Shown here piece by piece: positions 13,162 through 23,018 of a stretch of 64,000 nucleotides of DNA. Below the pieces are notes generated by a model that saw only the letters and a list, made by a program, of their open reading frames with translations, was not told the origin of the DNA and made no database searches. Location: positions 1-64,000 of the forward strand of contig NZ_UFQB01000016.1 of NCBI RefSeq assembly GCF_900496965.1, read 5' to 3'. Source of the DNA: Achromobacter agilis (lineage in GTDB: Bacteria > Pseudomonadota > Gammaproteobacteria > Burkholderiales > Burkholderiaceae_B). Position numbers and translations under genes: made by a program. The stretch's first letter is position 1, and each line of letters begins with the position of its first letter.

Positions 13162-13460
13162 GTGTCTGACACGCTTACGCGCTGCCCGCCAGGCTAAAGG
13201 GGTGTCCCCGGGTGTCAGACACCCGCGTTACACCACAGCGCAGCCAAGGCCATCTCCTCGGGTGTCAGACACTCACATCAGCGCCGGGTGTCAGAGACAC
13301 CTATATCAGCGCCAGGCGTCAGACACCTACAACCGCCTCAGGTGTCTGACACCCATACGGGCAGGACTTTAGACTCGGACTGCCCCGCCCGGGTGTCAGA
13401 CACCAAGAAGAATCCCTCTTGTGTCAGACACCAAGAACGATCCCTCCGGTGTCCGGCACC
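13162..13460. repeat. Nine-copy cluster of the GTGTCAGACAC palindrome
   Basis: About 375 bases between the SDR and phosphatase genes have no gene but hold at least nine copies of a GGTGTCAGACACC palindrome or near variants, starting near 13162, 13211, 13261, 13287, 13315, 13341, 13392, 13421 and 13448. The units are self-complementary, so orientation is not informative. Spacing is irregular (about 25-50 bases), so this is not CRISPR. Two copies share a following AAGAANNATCCCTC segment, a sign of local duplication. Confidence 0.9.
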
Positions 13461-13493
13461 AAGAAGGTTTCCAGTGCCTGCCGCCTCGCAGAA

Positions 13494-14138
13494 TCACGGC
13501 ACCACGTCGTCCCCGACCTCGTCGCTCACATGGCCGACATCCCCCCAGTCCAGCACCTGCCACTTGCGGCCCTGGATGCCGACCCGGTTGATGCTGACAT
13601 TCAGCAGCGCCGCGTCGCGCGGGGCGTTCAAGGGGACGCCCGACGCGTGGCGCCAGATGATGTCCAGCACGCCGCCGTGCGTGAACATCAGGATGCGCTC
13701 GTCATCGTGGCGGCTGGCGATATCGTCCACGGTGGAAATCACGCGGGACTGGAACTGGCCCAGCGTTTCGCCGCCGTCCAGCGGGCGCAGCGGGTCACGG
13801 CTCTTCCAGGCGGCCGCGGCTTCGGGCGCCTGAACGTCGATGTTGTCGTGGTCCAGCCCTTCCAGCACGCCGAAACCGCGTTCGCGGATGCCGGGTTCCA
13901 CGCGGACGCGCAGCCCGAGCTGGTCGGATACGGGCGTGGCCGTGGCGTGGGCGCGTTGCAGGTCGCTGCTGTAGATGGCGTGGATGGGCGTGCGGCGAGC
14001 TTCTTCGCGCATGCGCGCGGCCAGGAGGCTGGCCTGGTTGACGCCGAATTCGTTCAGGGGGATGTCTTGCCAGCCTTGGAGGCGCCGTTGGCGGTTCCAG
14101 TCGGTTTCGCCGTGGCGGATGAACCAGATTTCAGTCAT
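13494..14138 (-). CDS. Histidine phosphatase family protein (phosphoglycerate-mutase-like)
   Basis: 214 residues. The catalytic RHGE motif is at residues 8-11 (IWFIRHGETDWN), and the second histidine is in MFTHGGVLDIIWRH. This superfamily transfers or removes phosphate via a phosphohistidine. Family members of this length are often called GpmB-like but act on diverse phosphates, so no specific substrate is claimed. The gene is 36 bases downstream of the LysR gene on the same strand. Confidence 0.88.
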   Translation of the reverse strand: MTEIWFIRHGETDWNRQRRLQGWQDIPLNEFGVNQASLLAARMREEARRTPIHAIYSSDLQRAHATATPVSDQLGLRVRVEPGIRERGFGVLEGLDHDNIDVQAPEAAAAWKSRDPLRPLDGGETLGQFQSRVISTVDDIASRHDDERILMFTHGGVLDIIWRHASGVPLNAPRDAALLNVSINRVGIQGRKWQVLDWGDVGHVSDEVGDDVVP

Positions 14139-14174
14139 TACGGATATTTGATGCTTGATGCGGGGGAATAGGGC

Positions 14175-15083
14175 CTAAAGCTGGGCCGGCGCAATGGGCG
14201 CGCGTGGATTCCAGATGGTTTGAATGATCGAGCTTAACGCGACCAGCGCGGGCTCGCTAGCGCGCTCGTGCGGCTGGATGAACGCGAGCACCGCGTCGAC
14301 CCGCGCCTGGCCCCAGACGATGAAGTCGTTGGAGGCCGCGCCCGCCAGCGCATTTTCTTCGCGCAGCAGCGCGCAACCCGCGCCGGCGCGGACCAGGGCG
14401 TCCAGGTTGGCCTGGTCGTCGTTCTGCATCACGACGCGCGGCGACAGGCCGTGGCGCTCGAACATGTCGCGCAGCAGCAGGTGGGTGTGGCTGCCCGAAG
14501 GGCCGTCCAGCCACGGTAGCTGCGCCACTTCTTTCCAGCCGCCGCGCTTGAGCACCGCCGCGTGCTCCTTGGGCAGGGCGATGCGGTAGCGCACGCTGCG
14601 CAGCGGCTGCCACAGCACGCCGCGCGGCGGATTGGAGGCGATGGTCAGCGCGGCTGGCAGGCGGCCGGTGCTGACCTGTTCCGCCAGCGTGGCGGCGGGG
14701 AGTGTCTGGGTTTTCAGTTCGACCAGGGGCAGGCGTTGCGTAACGGCCGAGGCCAGTTCGCCCAGGCGCAGGAAGTCGGGCTTTTCGCTGGGCACGCCCA
14801 GCTCGACCGCGCCGTGCAGGCTGCCCTGCAGTTGCTGGGCCTCCGATTTAAATTGCGCGCCCAGCACCAGCAGCGATTCCGCGGTAGGCAGCAGCACCTC
14901 ACCCGCCTTGGCCAACGCCAGCCTGCCGCCGCTGCGGTCGAACAGGGCCACGCCCAGGCTTTGTTCCAGCGCCTTGATCTGCGCCGTGACGGCGGGCTGG
15001 GTCAGGGAAAGGGCCTCGGCCGCCTTCGTCAGGTTGCCCAGCCGGGCGACGGTCACGAAGGCGCGGATCTGATAGATTTCCAT
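14175..15083 (-). CDS. LysR-family transcriptional regulator
   Basis: 302 residues. The N-terminal winged helix-turn-helix is typical: MEIYQIRAFVTVARLGN, then LTKAAEALSLTQPAVTAQIKALE, residues 1-60. The rest is the periplasmic-binding-like effector domain. It follows the ABC transporter gene at 15094 by ten bases on the same strand, so it may respond to a related compound; this is inference from position only. Confidence 0.93.
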   Translation of the reverse strand: MEIYQIRAFVTVARLGNLTKAAEALSLTQPAVTAQIKALEQSLGVALFDRSGGRLALAKAGEVLLPTAESLLVLGAQFKSEAQQLQGSLHGAVELGVPSEKPDFLRLGELASAVTQRLPLVELKTQTLPAATLAEQVSTGRLPAALTIASNPPRGVLWQPLRSVRYRIALPKEHAAVLKRGGWKEVAQLPWLDGPSGSHTHLLLRDMFERHGLSPRVVMQNDDQANLDALVRAGAGCALLREENALAGAASNDFIVWGQARVDAVLAFIQPHERASEPALVALSSIIQTIWNPRAPIAPAQL

Positions 15084-15093
15084 GGCGGCGGAG

Positions 15094-16179
15094 TCAGGCC
15101 GCCAGCAAGCGCACCTGGGTGGGCTCCAGGCCTATCGATACGGGAGCGCCCACGGGGAAGGGCGACAAACCGGCCAGATGCGACTGGTCGGCCGTCAGGC
15201 GCTGTTCGCCGATCTGCACCTGGTAGCGGGTGAACTCGCCCAGGAATTCGCTGCTTTCCACGATGCCCGGCAGCCAGACGTAACGCGCATCGCCCAGGCC
15301 GTCCGCCATTTCGATCTGCACCGTGTGCGGACGGAAGCTGGCCGCAAGCCGCGATGCCGACGGCGCTTCGCCCGAGAGGGGCAGGTGCAGGTCGCCCACG
15401 CCTTCCACCGCCAGCACCACGCTGCCGCTGGTGCGCTCGCGCACTTCGCCCTCCAGCACGTTCATGGTGCCGACGAAGTTGGCCACGAAGCGATTCACGG
15501 GGTAGTCGAACAGCGTGCTGGGCGCGCCGATCTGCTGGACCACGCCGTGGTCCAGCACCGCCATCCGGTCGGCCGTGGTCATGGCCTCTTCCTGGTCGTG
15601 CGTGACGAAGATGGTGGTAATGCCGAGCCGGCGCTGCAGGCTGAGCAGGTCCTGGCGCATCTGCACGCGCAGCTTCTTGTCCAGGTTGGACAGGGGCTCG
15701 TCCAGCAGCAGCACTTGCGGCTCGATGACGATGGTGCGGGCTAGCGCCACGCGCTGCTGCTGGCCGCCTGAAAGCTGGTTGGGCCGGCGCTTGGCATACT
15801 GAGACAGGCCTACCAGGTCCAGGGCAGCCTCCACTTTGGCGCGGATTTCGGCGCGCGGCAGCTTGCGCTCAACAAGGCCGAAAGCCACGTTGTCCCAGAC
15901 CGTCATGTGCGGCCACAGCGCATAGTTCTGGAACACCATGCCGATGTTGCGGTCCCAGGGCGGCGTGGTGCTGATGTCCTTGCCGTCGACCAGGAGCTGC
16001 CCCGCGTTATGGCGGTTGAAGCCGGCGATGAGGCGCAGCAGCGTGGACTTGCCCGAGCCGGACGGCCCCAGCAGGGCAAAGAACTCGCCCGGCTCGATGT
16101 TGATGTTCACGTCCTTCAGCACTTCGGTCTTGCCATAGGACAGCCGGATATTGCGGCATTCGACGCTGACCTTCTTCAT
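15094..16179 (-). CDS. ABC transporter ATP-binding protein, iron/spermidine type
   Basis: 361 residues from the ATG at 16179, which overlaps the permease stop (ATGA). Walker A is GPSGSGKST, Q-loop VFQNYALWPHMTV, signature LSGGQQQR, Walker B VLLLDEPLSNLD. The C-terminal 120 residues form a TOBE-type domain, as in FbpC/PotA ATPases. It energises the importer with the fused permease and binding protein upstream. Confidence 0.93.
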   Translation of the reverse strand: MKKVSVECRNIRLSYGKTEVLKDVNINIEPGEFFALLGPSGSGKSTLLRLIAGFNRHNAGQLLVDGKDISTTPPWDRNIGMVFQNYALWPHMTVWDNVAFGLVERKLPRAEIRAKVEAALDLVGLSQYAKRRPNQLSGGQQQRVALARTIVIEPQVLLLDEPLSNLDKKLRVQMRQDLLSLQRRLGITTIFVTHDQEEAMTTADRMAVLDHGVVQQIGAPSTLFDYPVNRFVANFVGTMNVLEGEVRERTSGSVVLAVEGVGDLHLPLSGEAPSASRLAASFRPHTVQIEMADGLGDARYVWLPGIVESSEFLGEFTRYQVQIGEQRLTADQSHLAGLSPFPVGAPVSIGLEPTQVRLLAA

Positions 16180-17888
16180 TCCGTTTCCCCTTCGTGGCGC
16201 GCCGGCCGCTGGCGCGTCTGGGCGCGCTCCACCAGCAGGTGCGATATATACGTGCCGACGGCGACCGCGGCCACCGCCAGGACGCCGAGTGCAGCGCCGG
16301 GGCCCCGGCCTGCGGCGCTCTGCATGTACAGGTAGATGCCGTAGCTCATGGGCGCCTGGCTGTCTTTTGTGACAAGCATAATAGTGGCGGACAGTTCGAC
16401 GGCCGCCGTTACGAAGCTGGTGACGAAGCCCGCCAGCATGCCGCCCGCCATCAGCGGCACCACCACGCGGCGTATCGTGCTCATGCGCGTCGCGCCCAGC
16501 GATTGCGCGGCCTCTTCGAGCGATATGTTTATCTGCTGCAGCGACGCCACGCAAGAGCGCAGGGCGTAGGGCAGCCGCCGGACCGAGTACGCGATCATGA
16601 TGACGATCCACGACGAGGTCAGCAGCGTGCCGGTGCCGGGCAGTTCGATGCCGCGAAAGGTGCGCAGGAAGCCGATGGCCAGCACGATGCCCGGTATCGC
16701 GAGCGCGGCCGACGCCAGGAAGTCCAGCCATTGGCGCGCGGGCAACCGGGTCCGCAGCATCAGGTAGGCGATGGCCGTGCCCAGGATCACGTCCACGCCC
16801 GCGGCCAGGCCGCAATAGAGCAGGGTGTTGGCGATCATGCCCTGGGATTCGGAGAACACGGCCGAGTAATGCGCCAGCGTATAGCCGTCGGGCAGCGGCG
16901 CGAAGCTCCAGACGCTGGCCAGCGACAGCAGCAGCACGCCCATGTGGGGCGACAGCACCAGCAGCAGCACCAGGATGATCCAGCCGTAGGCCAGCACGCT
17001 TTCCAGCGGGCGCAGCTTCCGCTTGTGGATGGAGTTGCCGCCCTTCTGCAGGGTGGAGTAGTCCCGGCCCTTGAGCACGCGGGCCGATAACCACAGCGCC
17101 AGGATCGAAAAGGCGACCATGATGACGCTGATGACGTAGCCCAGCGGATCCTCCAGCCCCACCTGGGTGATGCGCAGATAGGCCTGCGGCGCCAGCATGT
17201 TGGTGGTGCCCAGGACCAGCGGCGTGCCCAGGTCGTCGAAGACCTTGACGAAGACAAGGGACGTGCCCGCCACGTAGCCAGGCAGCGCCAGGGGGAAGAT
17301 CACCCGGCGGAACAGGCGGAAGCCGCGCGAGCCCAGGTTGAAGGCCGCCTCTTCCATTGCGCCATCGATGTTGCGCAGCGCCACGACCAGGTTCATCAGG
17401 ATGAACGGGAAGTAGTGCAGCGCTTCCACGAAGATCACGCCGTTCAGGCCTTCCATGAAGGGCAGCGTGAAGCCGAACCAGTCCTGCAGCAGCAGGTTGA
17501 CGCTGCCGGAGCGTCCGAAGATCAGCTGCATGGCGACCGCGCCGACGAAGGGCGGCATGATCAGCGGCAGCACGCCCAGCGTCTGGATCAGGAGCGCGCC
17601 GCGGAAGTCGAAGCGCACGGTGAAGTAGGCCAGCGGCACCGCGATGAGCGACGCGAGCAGGGCCGACCAGCCCGCCACGTACAGGCTGTTGAAGAACGCC
17701 TCCTGCATCAGTGGCTGGTTGAAGAAGGCGCCGAAATGGCCCATCGTGAAGCTGCCGTCGGCGTTCACGAAGGCGGTGTAGAACACGGTTCCGACCGGAA
17801 TGGCCAGGAACAGCAGCAGAAAGCCGAACACCAGGAGCGCCGTCAGCACAGGGCCGGCGTGCAGGCGCGAATGGCCCGAATAATTCAT
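16176..17888 (-). CDS. ABC transporter permease, FbpB-like (duplicated)
   Basis: 570 residues with about 12 hydrophobic segments arranged as two homologous halves, as in ferric-iron permeases of the FbpB/SfuB class. EAA-type loops occur in each half (EEAAFNLGSRGFRLFRRVIFP and LEEAAQSLGATRMSTIRRVV). It forms the inner-membrane channel for the solute delivered by the protein at 18033. The stop overlaps the ATPase start by four bases, implying translational coupling. Confidence 0.93.
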   Translation of the reverse strand: MNYSGHSRLHAGPVLTALLVFGFLLLFLAIPVGTVFYTAFVNADGSFTMGHFGAFFNQPLMQEAFFNSLYVAGWSALLASLIAVPLAYFTVRFDFRGALLIQTLGVLPLIMPPFVGAVAMQLIFGRSGSVNLLLQDWFGFTLPFMEGLNGVIFVEALHYFPFILMNLVVALRNIDGAMEEAAFNLGSRGFRLFRRVIFPLALPGYVAGTSLVFVKVFDDLGTPLVLGTTNMLAPQAYLRITQVGLEDPLGYVISVIMVAFSILALWLSARVLKGRDYSTLQKGGNSIHKRKLRPLESVLAYGWIILVLLLVLSPHMGVLLLSLASVWSFAPLPDGYTLAHYSAVFSESQGMIANTLLYCGLAAGVDVILGTAIAYLMLRTRLPARQWLDFLASAALAIPGIVLAIGFLRTFRGIELPGTGTLLTSSWIVIMIAYSVRRLPYALRSCVASLQQINISLEEAAQSLGATRMSTIRRVVVPLMAGGMLAGFVTSFVTAAVELSATIMLVTKDSQAPMSYGIYLYMQSAAGRGPGAALGVLAVAAVAVGTYISHLLVERAQTRQRPARHEGETE

Positions 17889-17984
17889 CGAGAATCCCGA
17901 AATCGTTGCGAGTGTCTGGTCCGGCGCATACGGAAGACGGTCGTCATCCGGACGCCGCTACGGAACGGAACACGGGGGAGCCGC

Positions 17985-18015
17985 CGGCAGCGGGCGGATT
18001 CCCCGCCCGCTGCCG
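17985..18015 (-). promoter_or_regulatory. Strong intercistronic hairpin between binding protein and permease
   Basis: A perfect 13-pair stem (CGGCAGCGGGCGG with its complement, five-base loop) lies in the 144-base gap after the binding-protein stop. There is no T tract, so it more likely stabilises the upstream mRNA or attenuates than terminates. Such stems commonly let a binding protein be made in excess over its permease. Confidence 0.6.
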
Positions 18016-18032
18016 TTCGCAGGGCTTGCCGG

Positions 18033-19358
18033 TTAGAGCGCCGCGGCTTGCCTGGCCAGCTTCACGGCCTCTTCGTAATTGGCGCGGGCGCGCCCGTTCC
18101 ACTCGCCTTCCAGCTGCGTGATCTGCTGGTTCACGGCGGCGTCTTTCTTGTTGCCGGCGAAGATGGCCAGGAAGGCCGGGTCCGCCGCCTTCTTGCCGTC
18201 GACCAGCGGCGTCCAGGTCAGCTTGCGGGCCTGCTCCAGGAGTTCCGCCGGCTTGCCGCTCTTGGCCTTGTCGCCCAGCTTGGCTTCGGCGTCGTAGATG
18301 GCCTTGGAGGCCGCCTGCAGTTCCTTCAGGCGGAACGTGACGGTCTGGTCGTACAGCGACTGCACCACGTAGTAGCGCGTCTGCGAGAGGTCGGCATTGA
18401 ATTGCACCTTGCTGCGCTTGGCGATTTCAGCCGGATCCGGGTAGCCGGGCGGTATCTTGCCGGCAAGCGCGGAGTAGGGCAGCACCGGCAGGCGCGAGAT
18501 CTTCGGCTCCAGCAGCAGCTCCTGGCCAGCCTGGCTGAGCGTGAAAGCGATGAACTTCTTGCCTTCCTCGGTATTCTTCGCGCCTTCGATCAAGGCGATG
18601 TTGGCGGGCACGATGGCGGTTTCGGACGGATAGACGAAGTCGACCGGGAACTTGGAGTACTTGCTGGACAGACCGAAGAAATCGATGACCGGGCCGGCGC
18701 CGAACTGGCCGTTATTTACGCCGTCCGGCACGCCGAACGAGCGCTCCGTGACGGCGCTGCTGTTGCCGGACATGCGTAGCAGCGTGCGCCAGCCTTCGTC
18801 CCAGCCTTCGCCCTGCAGGATGGTTTCGACGGTCAAGTGCATGGTGCCCGAGCGCGACGGCGACGTGATGCCGACGTGGCCGAACCATTGCGGCGCCAGC
18901 AGGTCCTTCCATTCGACCGGCGCGGGGAGCTTGTGCGCGGCGATATAGCGCGTGTTGTAGATGATGCCGTAGCCGGCCAGCGCCTGCCCGAGGTACATGC
19001 CGCCCGGATCGTTGATGGGGTAGTTGCCGATCTTGTCCGGCACGTCCTTGTTCGCCACGTCGGACGACTTGGCCAGCAGCTTGTCGCGGCCCAGCACCTC
19101 GAATGCGTCGGGCGCGCTGGCCCAGAACACCTCGGGGCGTTGGCCGGCGGGCGTTTCGCGCACATAGGCGATGCCCGACACCGTGTTCTTGTTCAGGATT
19201 TCCAGCGTGATGCCGGGGTTGGCCTTCTCGAACGCGGCCTTGTAGGCCTGGGTCAGGTCCTTGGGGAACGACGTGATCACCGTCACCGTGCCGGCCAGGG
19301 ATGGCGCGGCGCAAACGGCCAGCAGCGCCCCTGCGAGGGCTGTGCGCATTGCGTGCAT
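18033..19358 (-). CDS. ABC transporter extracellular solute-binding protein (iron-type)
   Basis: 441 residues counted from the ATG at 19358, chosen because GGAGACAAAC precedes it; a longer frame to 19421 has no such site. A Sec signal peptide (MRTALAGALLAVCAAPSLAG) ends near residue 24. The mature part starts TVTVITSFPKDLTQAYKAAFEKA, the pattern of family 1 ferric-iron and related binding proteins. At 441 residues it is longer than typical FbpA (about 340), with extra C-terminal helices rich in Lys/Ala. Iron is the family guess; phosphonate or sugar phosphates are alternatives. Confidence 0.87.
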   Translation of the reverse strand: MHAMRTALAGALLAVCAAPSLAGTVTVITSFPKDLTQAYKAAFEKANPGITLEILNKNTVSGIAYVRETPAGQRPEVFWASAPDAFEVLGRDKLLAKSSDVANKDVPDKIGNYPINDPGGMYLGQALAGYGIIYNTRYIAAHKLPAPVEWKDLLAPQWFGHVGITSPSRSGTMHLTVETILQGEGWDEGWRTLLRMSGNSSAVTERSFGVPDGVNNGQFGAGPVIDFFGLSSKYSKFPVDFVYPSETAIVPANIALIEGAKNTEEGKKFIAFTLSQAGQELLLEPKISRLPVLPYSALAGKIPPGYPDPAEIAKRSKVQFNADLSQTRYYVVQSLYDQTVTFRLKELQAASKAIYDAEAKLGDKAKSGKPAELLEQARKLTWTPLVDGKKAADPAFLAIFAGNKKDAAVNQQITQLEGEWNGRARANYEEAVKLARQAAAL

Positions 19359-19463
19359 GGTTTGTCTCCGTGGTATTAGATTTGTCCGGAGACAGTAATG
19401 TCTGGTCCGCAATGCGTCCAATCAGAAATTTTGATGCGGCCCATCAGCGTGGGCGGCCCCGCG

Positions 19464-19883
19464 CTACGCCGTGGCGGACACGCCGCCCTGCATCGCACGG
19501 GCTTGCTGCGCCATGACCTGCGCGATCTGCCCCTGGATCTGCAGAGCCTGGGCATTGAGGGCCTGCAACTGCTGGGCCTTCATCTCGGCCGACATGCCGC
19601 TGGCCTTGACCCGGGCGATCTGCTCCATGACCCGCTTCAGCTGCTTCTGCAATTCCTTGATCTGGCGCGTGAATTCGTCGTCGTTGTCGGTTTCCTCGGC
19701 CGCCTGCGCGCCGCCGACTTTCATGCTTCCCGGCGCGCTGACACGGATACTGCCGTCCTGGCCGGACACTTCCGCCTGCGCGCCCGGCGCGTTCCTGGCC
19801 TCTTTGTTGGCCTGGATTTTCTCGGCCCACAGGTCCGCCAGGCTGATGGCCCGGGAGGTGCCGTTGATGGAATTGATCGCCAT
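19464..19883 (-). CDS. FlxA-like coiled-coil protein
   Basis: 139 residues from the ATG at 19883 (GGAGCAACC upstream). The second half, from about residue 70, is a Lys/Gln/Glu-rich coiled coil (FTRQIKELQKQLKRVMEQI) followed by a Gln-Ala-Leu stretch with Met, which resembles FlxA, a flagellar-regulon protein of unknown function. No catalytic motif is visible. Its neighbours do not show a flagellar cluster, although a chemotaxis receptor lies 1.5 kb away. Confidence 0.6.
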   Translation of the reverse strand: MAINSINGTSRAISLADLWAEKIQANKEARNAPGAQAEVSGQDGSIRVSAPGSMKVGGAQAAEETDNDDEFTRQIKELQKQLKRVMEQIARVKASGMSAEMKAQQLQALNAQALQIQGQIAQVMAQQARAMQGGVSATA

Positions 19884-20036
19884 GGTTGCTCCTGCTGCCT
19901 GTATGGATTTCGGGGTTTCTACCAATACGGCATTCCACAGAGGAACTTAAGCATTGCCGGGCCTTCGCGGCCCCCTTTACACTGGCGCCCGCTCGCATCC
20001 TGAATCCTCCATTCGAATCATTCTCCCGGGGAATCC

Positions 20037-21347
20037 ATGTCCAATTCCTATTTTCCGCGCTGGCGCCTGGCGGACGACGCCGAGCCCGGCGTCATCATCG
20101 CGCCCGATGAGCGGCTGTCCTGGCCCAAGAACGTGGCCATGGGCGCCCAGCACGTCGTCGCCATGTTCGGGTCCACCGTGCTGGCGCCGCTGCTCATGGG
20201 CTTCGATCCCAACGTCGCTATCCTGATGTCGGGCATCGGCACGCTGATCTTCTTCCTGTTTGTCGGGGGGCGGGTTCCGAGCTACCTGGGTTCCAGCTTC
20301 GCCTTCATCGGCGGCGTGATCGCGGTGACGGGCTACGCGGGCGCCGGTCCAAACGCCAATATCGGCGTGGCGCTGGGCGCCATCATCGCCTGCGGCCTGG
20401 CCTATACGCTGATCGGGCTGATCGTCTGGTTCGTCAATGCGCGGGCCGGCGGGGGCGCGAACTGGATCGACACGCTGATGCCGCCCGTCGTCACGGGCGC
20501 GGTGGTTGCCGTGATCGGCCTGAACCTGGCGCCCATCGCCGCCAAGGGCGCCATGGGCGCATCGGGCTTCGATAGCGTGATGGCCATGGTCACCATCCTC
20601 TGCGTGGGCGGTATCGCGGTGTTCACCAAGGGCATGGTGCAGCGCCTGCTGATCCTGGTGGGCATGATCCTGGCCTGCGTGCTGTACGGCATCTTCGCCA
20701 ACGGCCTGGGCCTGGGCAAGCCCATCGACTTCTCCGCGGTGTCCGCAGCCGCCTGGTTCGGCCTGCCGCATTTCGCCGCGCCCGTGTTCAAGGCCGAAGC
20801 CATGGGCCTGATCGTGCCGGTCGCGATTATCCTGGTGGCCGAGAACCTGGGCCACGTGAAGGCGGTCAGCGCCATGACGGGCCAGGACCTGGACCGCTAC
20901 CTCGGCCGCGCCTTCGTGGGCGATGGGGTCGCCACCATGGTGTCCGGCGCGGTGGGCGGCACAGGCGTCACCACCTATGCCGAGAACATCGGCGTGATGG
21001 CCGTGACCCGCATCTACTCGACGCTGGTGTTCGTGGTGGCCGCCGTCATCGCCATCATTCTGGGCTTCTCGCCCAAGTTCGGCGCCCTGATCCAGACGAT
21101 CCCGGCGCCCGTGCTCGGCGGCATGTCGGTGGTGGTGTTCGGCCTGATCGCCATTGCCGGCGCCCGTATCTGGGTGGTCAACCAGGTGGATTTCAGCGAT
21201 AACCGCAACCTGATCGTGGCGGCGGTCACGCTGGTGCTCGGGGCGGGCGATTTCACCGTCAAGCTGGGGACCTTCACGCTGGGCGGCATCGGTACCGCCA
21301 CTTTCGGCGCCATCATTCTGTATGCCTTACTGCGCCGCAGGACGTAA
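20037..21347 (+). CDS. NCS2 nucleobase (uracil/xanthine) permease, RutG-like
   Basis: 436 residues with about 12-14 hydrophobic segments. The start (APDERLSWPKNVAMGAQHVVAMFGSTV) and the block GIGTLIFFLFVGGRVPSYLGSSFAF are characteristic of uracil/xanthine permeases, closest in style to RutG. The later motif VSGAVGGTGVTTYAENIGVMAVT carries the family substrate-binding glutamate. It imports a pyrimidine or purine base with protons across the inner membrane. A GC-rich stem follows the stop. Confidence 0.9.
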   Translation: MSNSYFPRWRLADDAEPGVIIAPDERLSWPKNVAMGAQHVVAMFGSTVLAPLLMGFDPNVAILMSGIGTLIFFLFVGGRVPSYLGSSFAFIGGVIAVTGYAGAGPNANIGVALGAIIACGLAYTLIGLIVWFVNARAGGGANWIDTLMPPVVTGAVVAVIGLNLAPIAAKGAMGASGFDSVMAMVTILCVGGIAVFTKGMVQRLLILVGMILACVLYGIFANGLGLGKPIDFSAVSAAAWFGLPHFAAPVFKAEAMGLIVPVAIILVAENLGHVKAVSAMTGQDLDRYLGRAFVGDGVATMVSGAVGGTGVTTYAENIGVMAVTRIYSTLVFVVAAVIAIILGFSPKFGALIQTIPAPVLGGMSVVVFGLIAIAGARIWVVNQVDFSDNRNLIVAAVTLVLGAGDFTVKLGTFTLGGIGTATFGAIILYALLRRRT

Positions 21348-21354
21348 AACACGC

Positions 21355-21388
21355 GCCGCGGGGAAGCGCGAACCCGTTTCCCCGCGGC
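21355..21388. terminator. Hairpin between convergent permease and chemotaxis genes
   Basis: GCCGCGGGGAA and TTCCCCGCGGC form a perfect 11-pair stem around a 12-base loop, in the 51-base gap between convergent genes. No T tract is present on either strand, so factor-independent termination is uncertain. Confidence 0.5.
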
Positions 21389-21398
21389 AGCGGCCCGC

Positions 21399-23018
21399 CT
21401 AGGAGCGGGTCAGCCGGGAAGCCTGCGGCAGGCGGCCCAGCGGTGCCGGTGTTGCCTCGATGACCTGCCCCGACTGCGTCTTGAACACGGAGGTGGCTTC
21501 CGCCAGGCGCCGCGCCTGTTCCTCCATCGCCGCCGCGGCGGCGGAGGCCTCTTCGACCAGCGCCGCGTTCTGCTGCGTGACTTCATCCATCTGCGTGATC
21601 GCCAGGCTGACCTGGTCGATGCCGCCGGCCTGCTGGGCCGAGGCCGCCGAAATCTCGCCCATGATGTCGGCCACGCGCTGCACCGACGTCACGATTTCCT
21701 GCATGGTCTGGCCGGCGGCCGCGACCTGCGCCGAGCCGGCCGCGACGGTGTCCACCGAGGTTTCGATCAGCGCCTTGATTTCCTTGGCCGCCTGGGCGGC
21801 GCGCTGGGCCAGGGTGCGGACTTCGCCCGCGACCACCGCGAAGCCCTTGCCCTGCTCGCCGGCCCTTGCGGCCTCGACGGCGGCGTTCAGCGCCAAGATA
21901 TTGGTCTGGAAGGCGATGCCGTCGATTACCGACACGATGTCCGAGATCCGCCGCGAACTGTCCGAGATGCCATGCATGGTGGCCACCACCTGATCCACGT
22001 TCTGGCCGCCGCGCTGCGCCACGTCCATGCTGACCGCCGCCAGTTGATTGGCCTGGGCGGCGTTTTCCGCATTCTGCTTGACCGTGACTGCCAGCTCCTC
22101 CATGGTCGAAGCGGTTTCTTCCAGCGCCGCGGCCTGCTCTTCGGTGCGGACGGACAGGTTGGCGTTGCCCGCCGCGATTTCCGCCGCGCCGACGTTGATC
22201 TCGTCCACGCCGAGGCGCACGGAGGTCACCGTGCGGGTGAGCCCTTCCTGCATGCGCTTGAGCGCGGCGAAGAGGGCGCCGATCTCGTTGTCCGAGCGGC
22301 TTTCCACGCGCGCGGTCAGATCGCCGGCCGCGATGCGGTCGAAATGCCTGCCGGCTTCCTGCAGCGGTTGCAGTACTCCGCGCCGGATGAAGGCCCAGCA
22401 CAGCGCGGTCAGCAGCAGGGCGGCCGATACCAGGGCGATCGCCGAGATCCGCGCGGTGGAGTAAGTCTGCTCGGCGCTGGCCAGCACGCCGTTGCTGCGT
22501 TCTTCGACCCGGGCCAGGAAGGCCTGCATGTCCTTGATGAAGCTGGCGTCCGCCTGGCGCACCCGGCCCTCATCCTGCTGGTACCTGGCGGGCGAGCGTT
22601 CCTTCAGGGCCGCGCCCAGCGCTTCAAGTCTTGCGCCGTACTCCGTGAAGCGGGCCTGCAAGGTCTGGGCCAGGGCTTGGCCCCGCTCGGTCTTGGGCAC
22701 GGCCATATAGCGGGCGAAGCGCTCGCGGGCCAGCGCAAGTTCCCGGGCGGCTTCCTGCTCGGTCTGCGCGGCCTGGTCGGTGGCGGCGGCCTGCAAGGCG
22801 GCCATGCCGGCGCCGAGCGCCAGCCGCGTGCGCAATAAGGCCGCGTTCGCTTCATACAAGGGGTCGACCTGATGGACTGCGACGTTGTTCAGGTCCTTGA
22901 TCTCGGTGACGCTTCTTTCGGCGTTCATCCAGCCCAGACCGCTTGCCAGCGCAAGGGCGATCACGAAGCAACCCAGCACCAGCAGCATTCCCGTACGGAC
23001 TTTCAATTTTTCCAGCAT
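21399..23018 (-). CDS. Methyl-accepting chemotaxis protein
   Basis: 539 residues from the ATG at 23018 (GGAGAAAGG upstream). One membrane helix near the N-terminus ([17 protein letters not shown]), a four-helix-bundle-like periplasmic sensor of about 170 residues, a second helix ([19 protein letters not shown]), a HAMP domain, and the highly conserved signalling hairpin with [19 protein letters not shown]. The C-terminus lacks a CheR-tethering pentapeptide (ends QASRLTRS). It senses a ligand and controls CheA kinase. Confidence 0.95.
   Translation of the reverse strand: MLEKLKVRTGMLLVLGCFVIALALASGLGWMNAERSVTEIKDLNNVAVHQVDPLYEANAALLRTRLALGAGMAALQAAATDQAAQTEQEAARELALARERFARYMAVPKTERGQALAQTLQARFTEYGARLEALGAALKERSPARYQQDEGRVRQADASFIKDMQAFLARVEERSNGVLASAEQTYSTARISAIALVSAALLLTALCWAFIRRGVLQPLQEAGRHFDRIAAGDLTARVESRSDNEIGALFAALKRMQEGLTRTVTSVRLGVDEINVGAAEIAAGNANLSVRTEEQAAALEETASTMEELAVTVKQNAENAAQANQLAAVSMDVAQRGGQNVDQVVATMHGISDSSRRISDIVSVIDGIAFQTNILALNAAVEAARAGEQGKGFAVVAGEVRTLAQRAAQAAKEIKALIETSVDTVAAGSAQVAAAGQTMQEIVTSVQRVADIMGEISAASAQQAGGIDQVSLAITQMDEVTQQNAALVEEASAAAAAMEEQARRLAEATSVFKTQSGQVIEATPAPLGRLPQASRLTRS

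Noticed and set aside
13162..13460. CRISPR array
   Set aside because: Repeat units are 11-13 base palindromes with irregular spacing and diverging sequence, and no cas genes are near.
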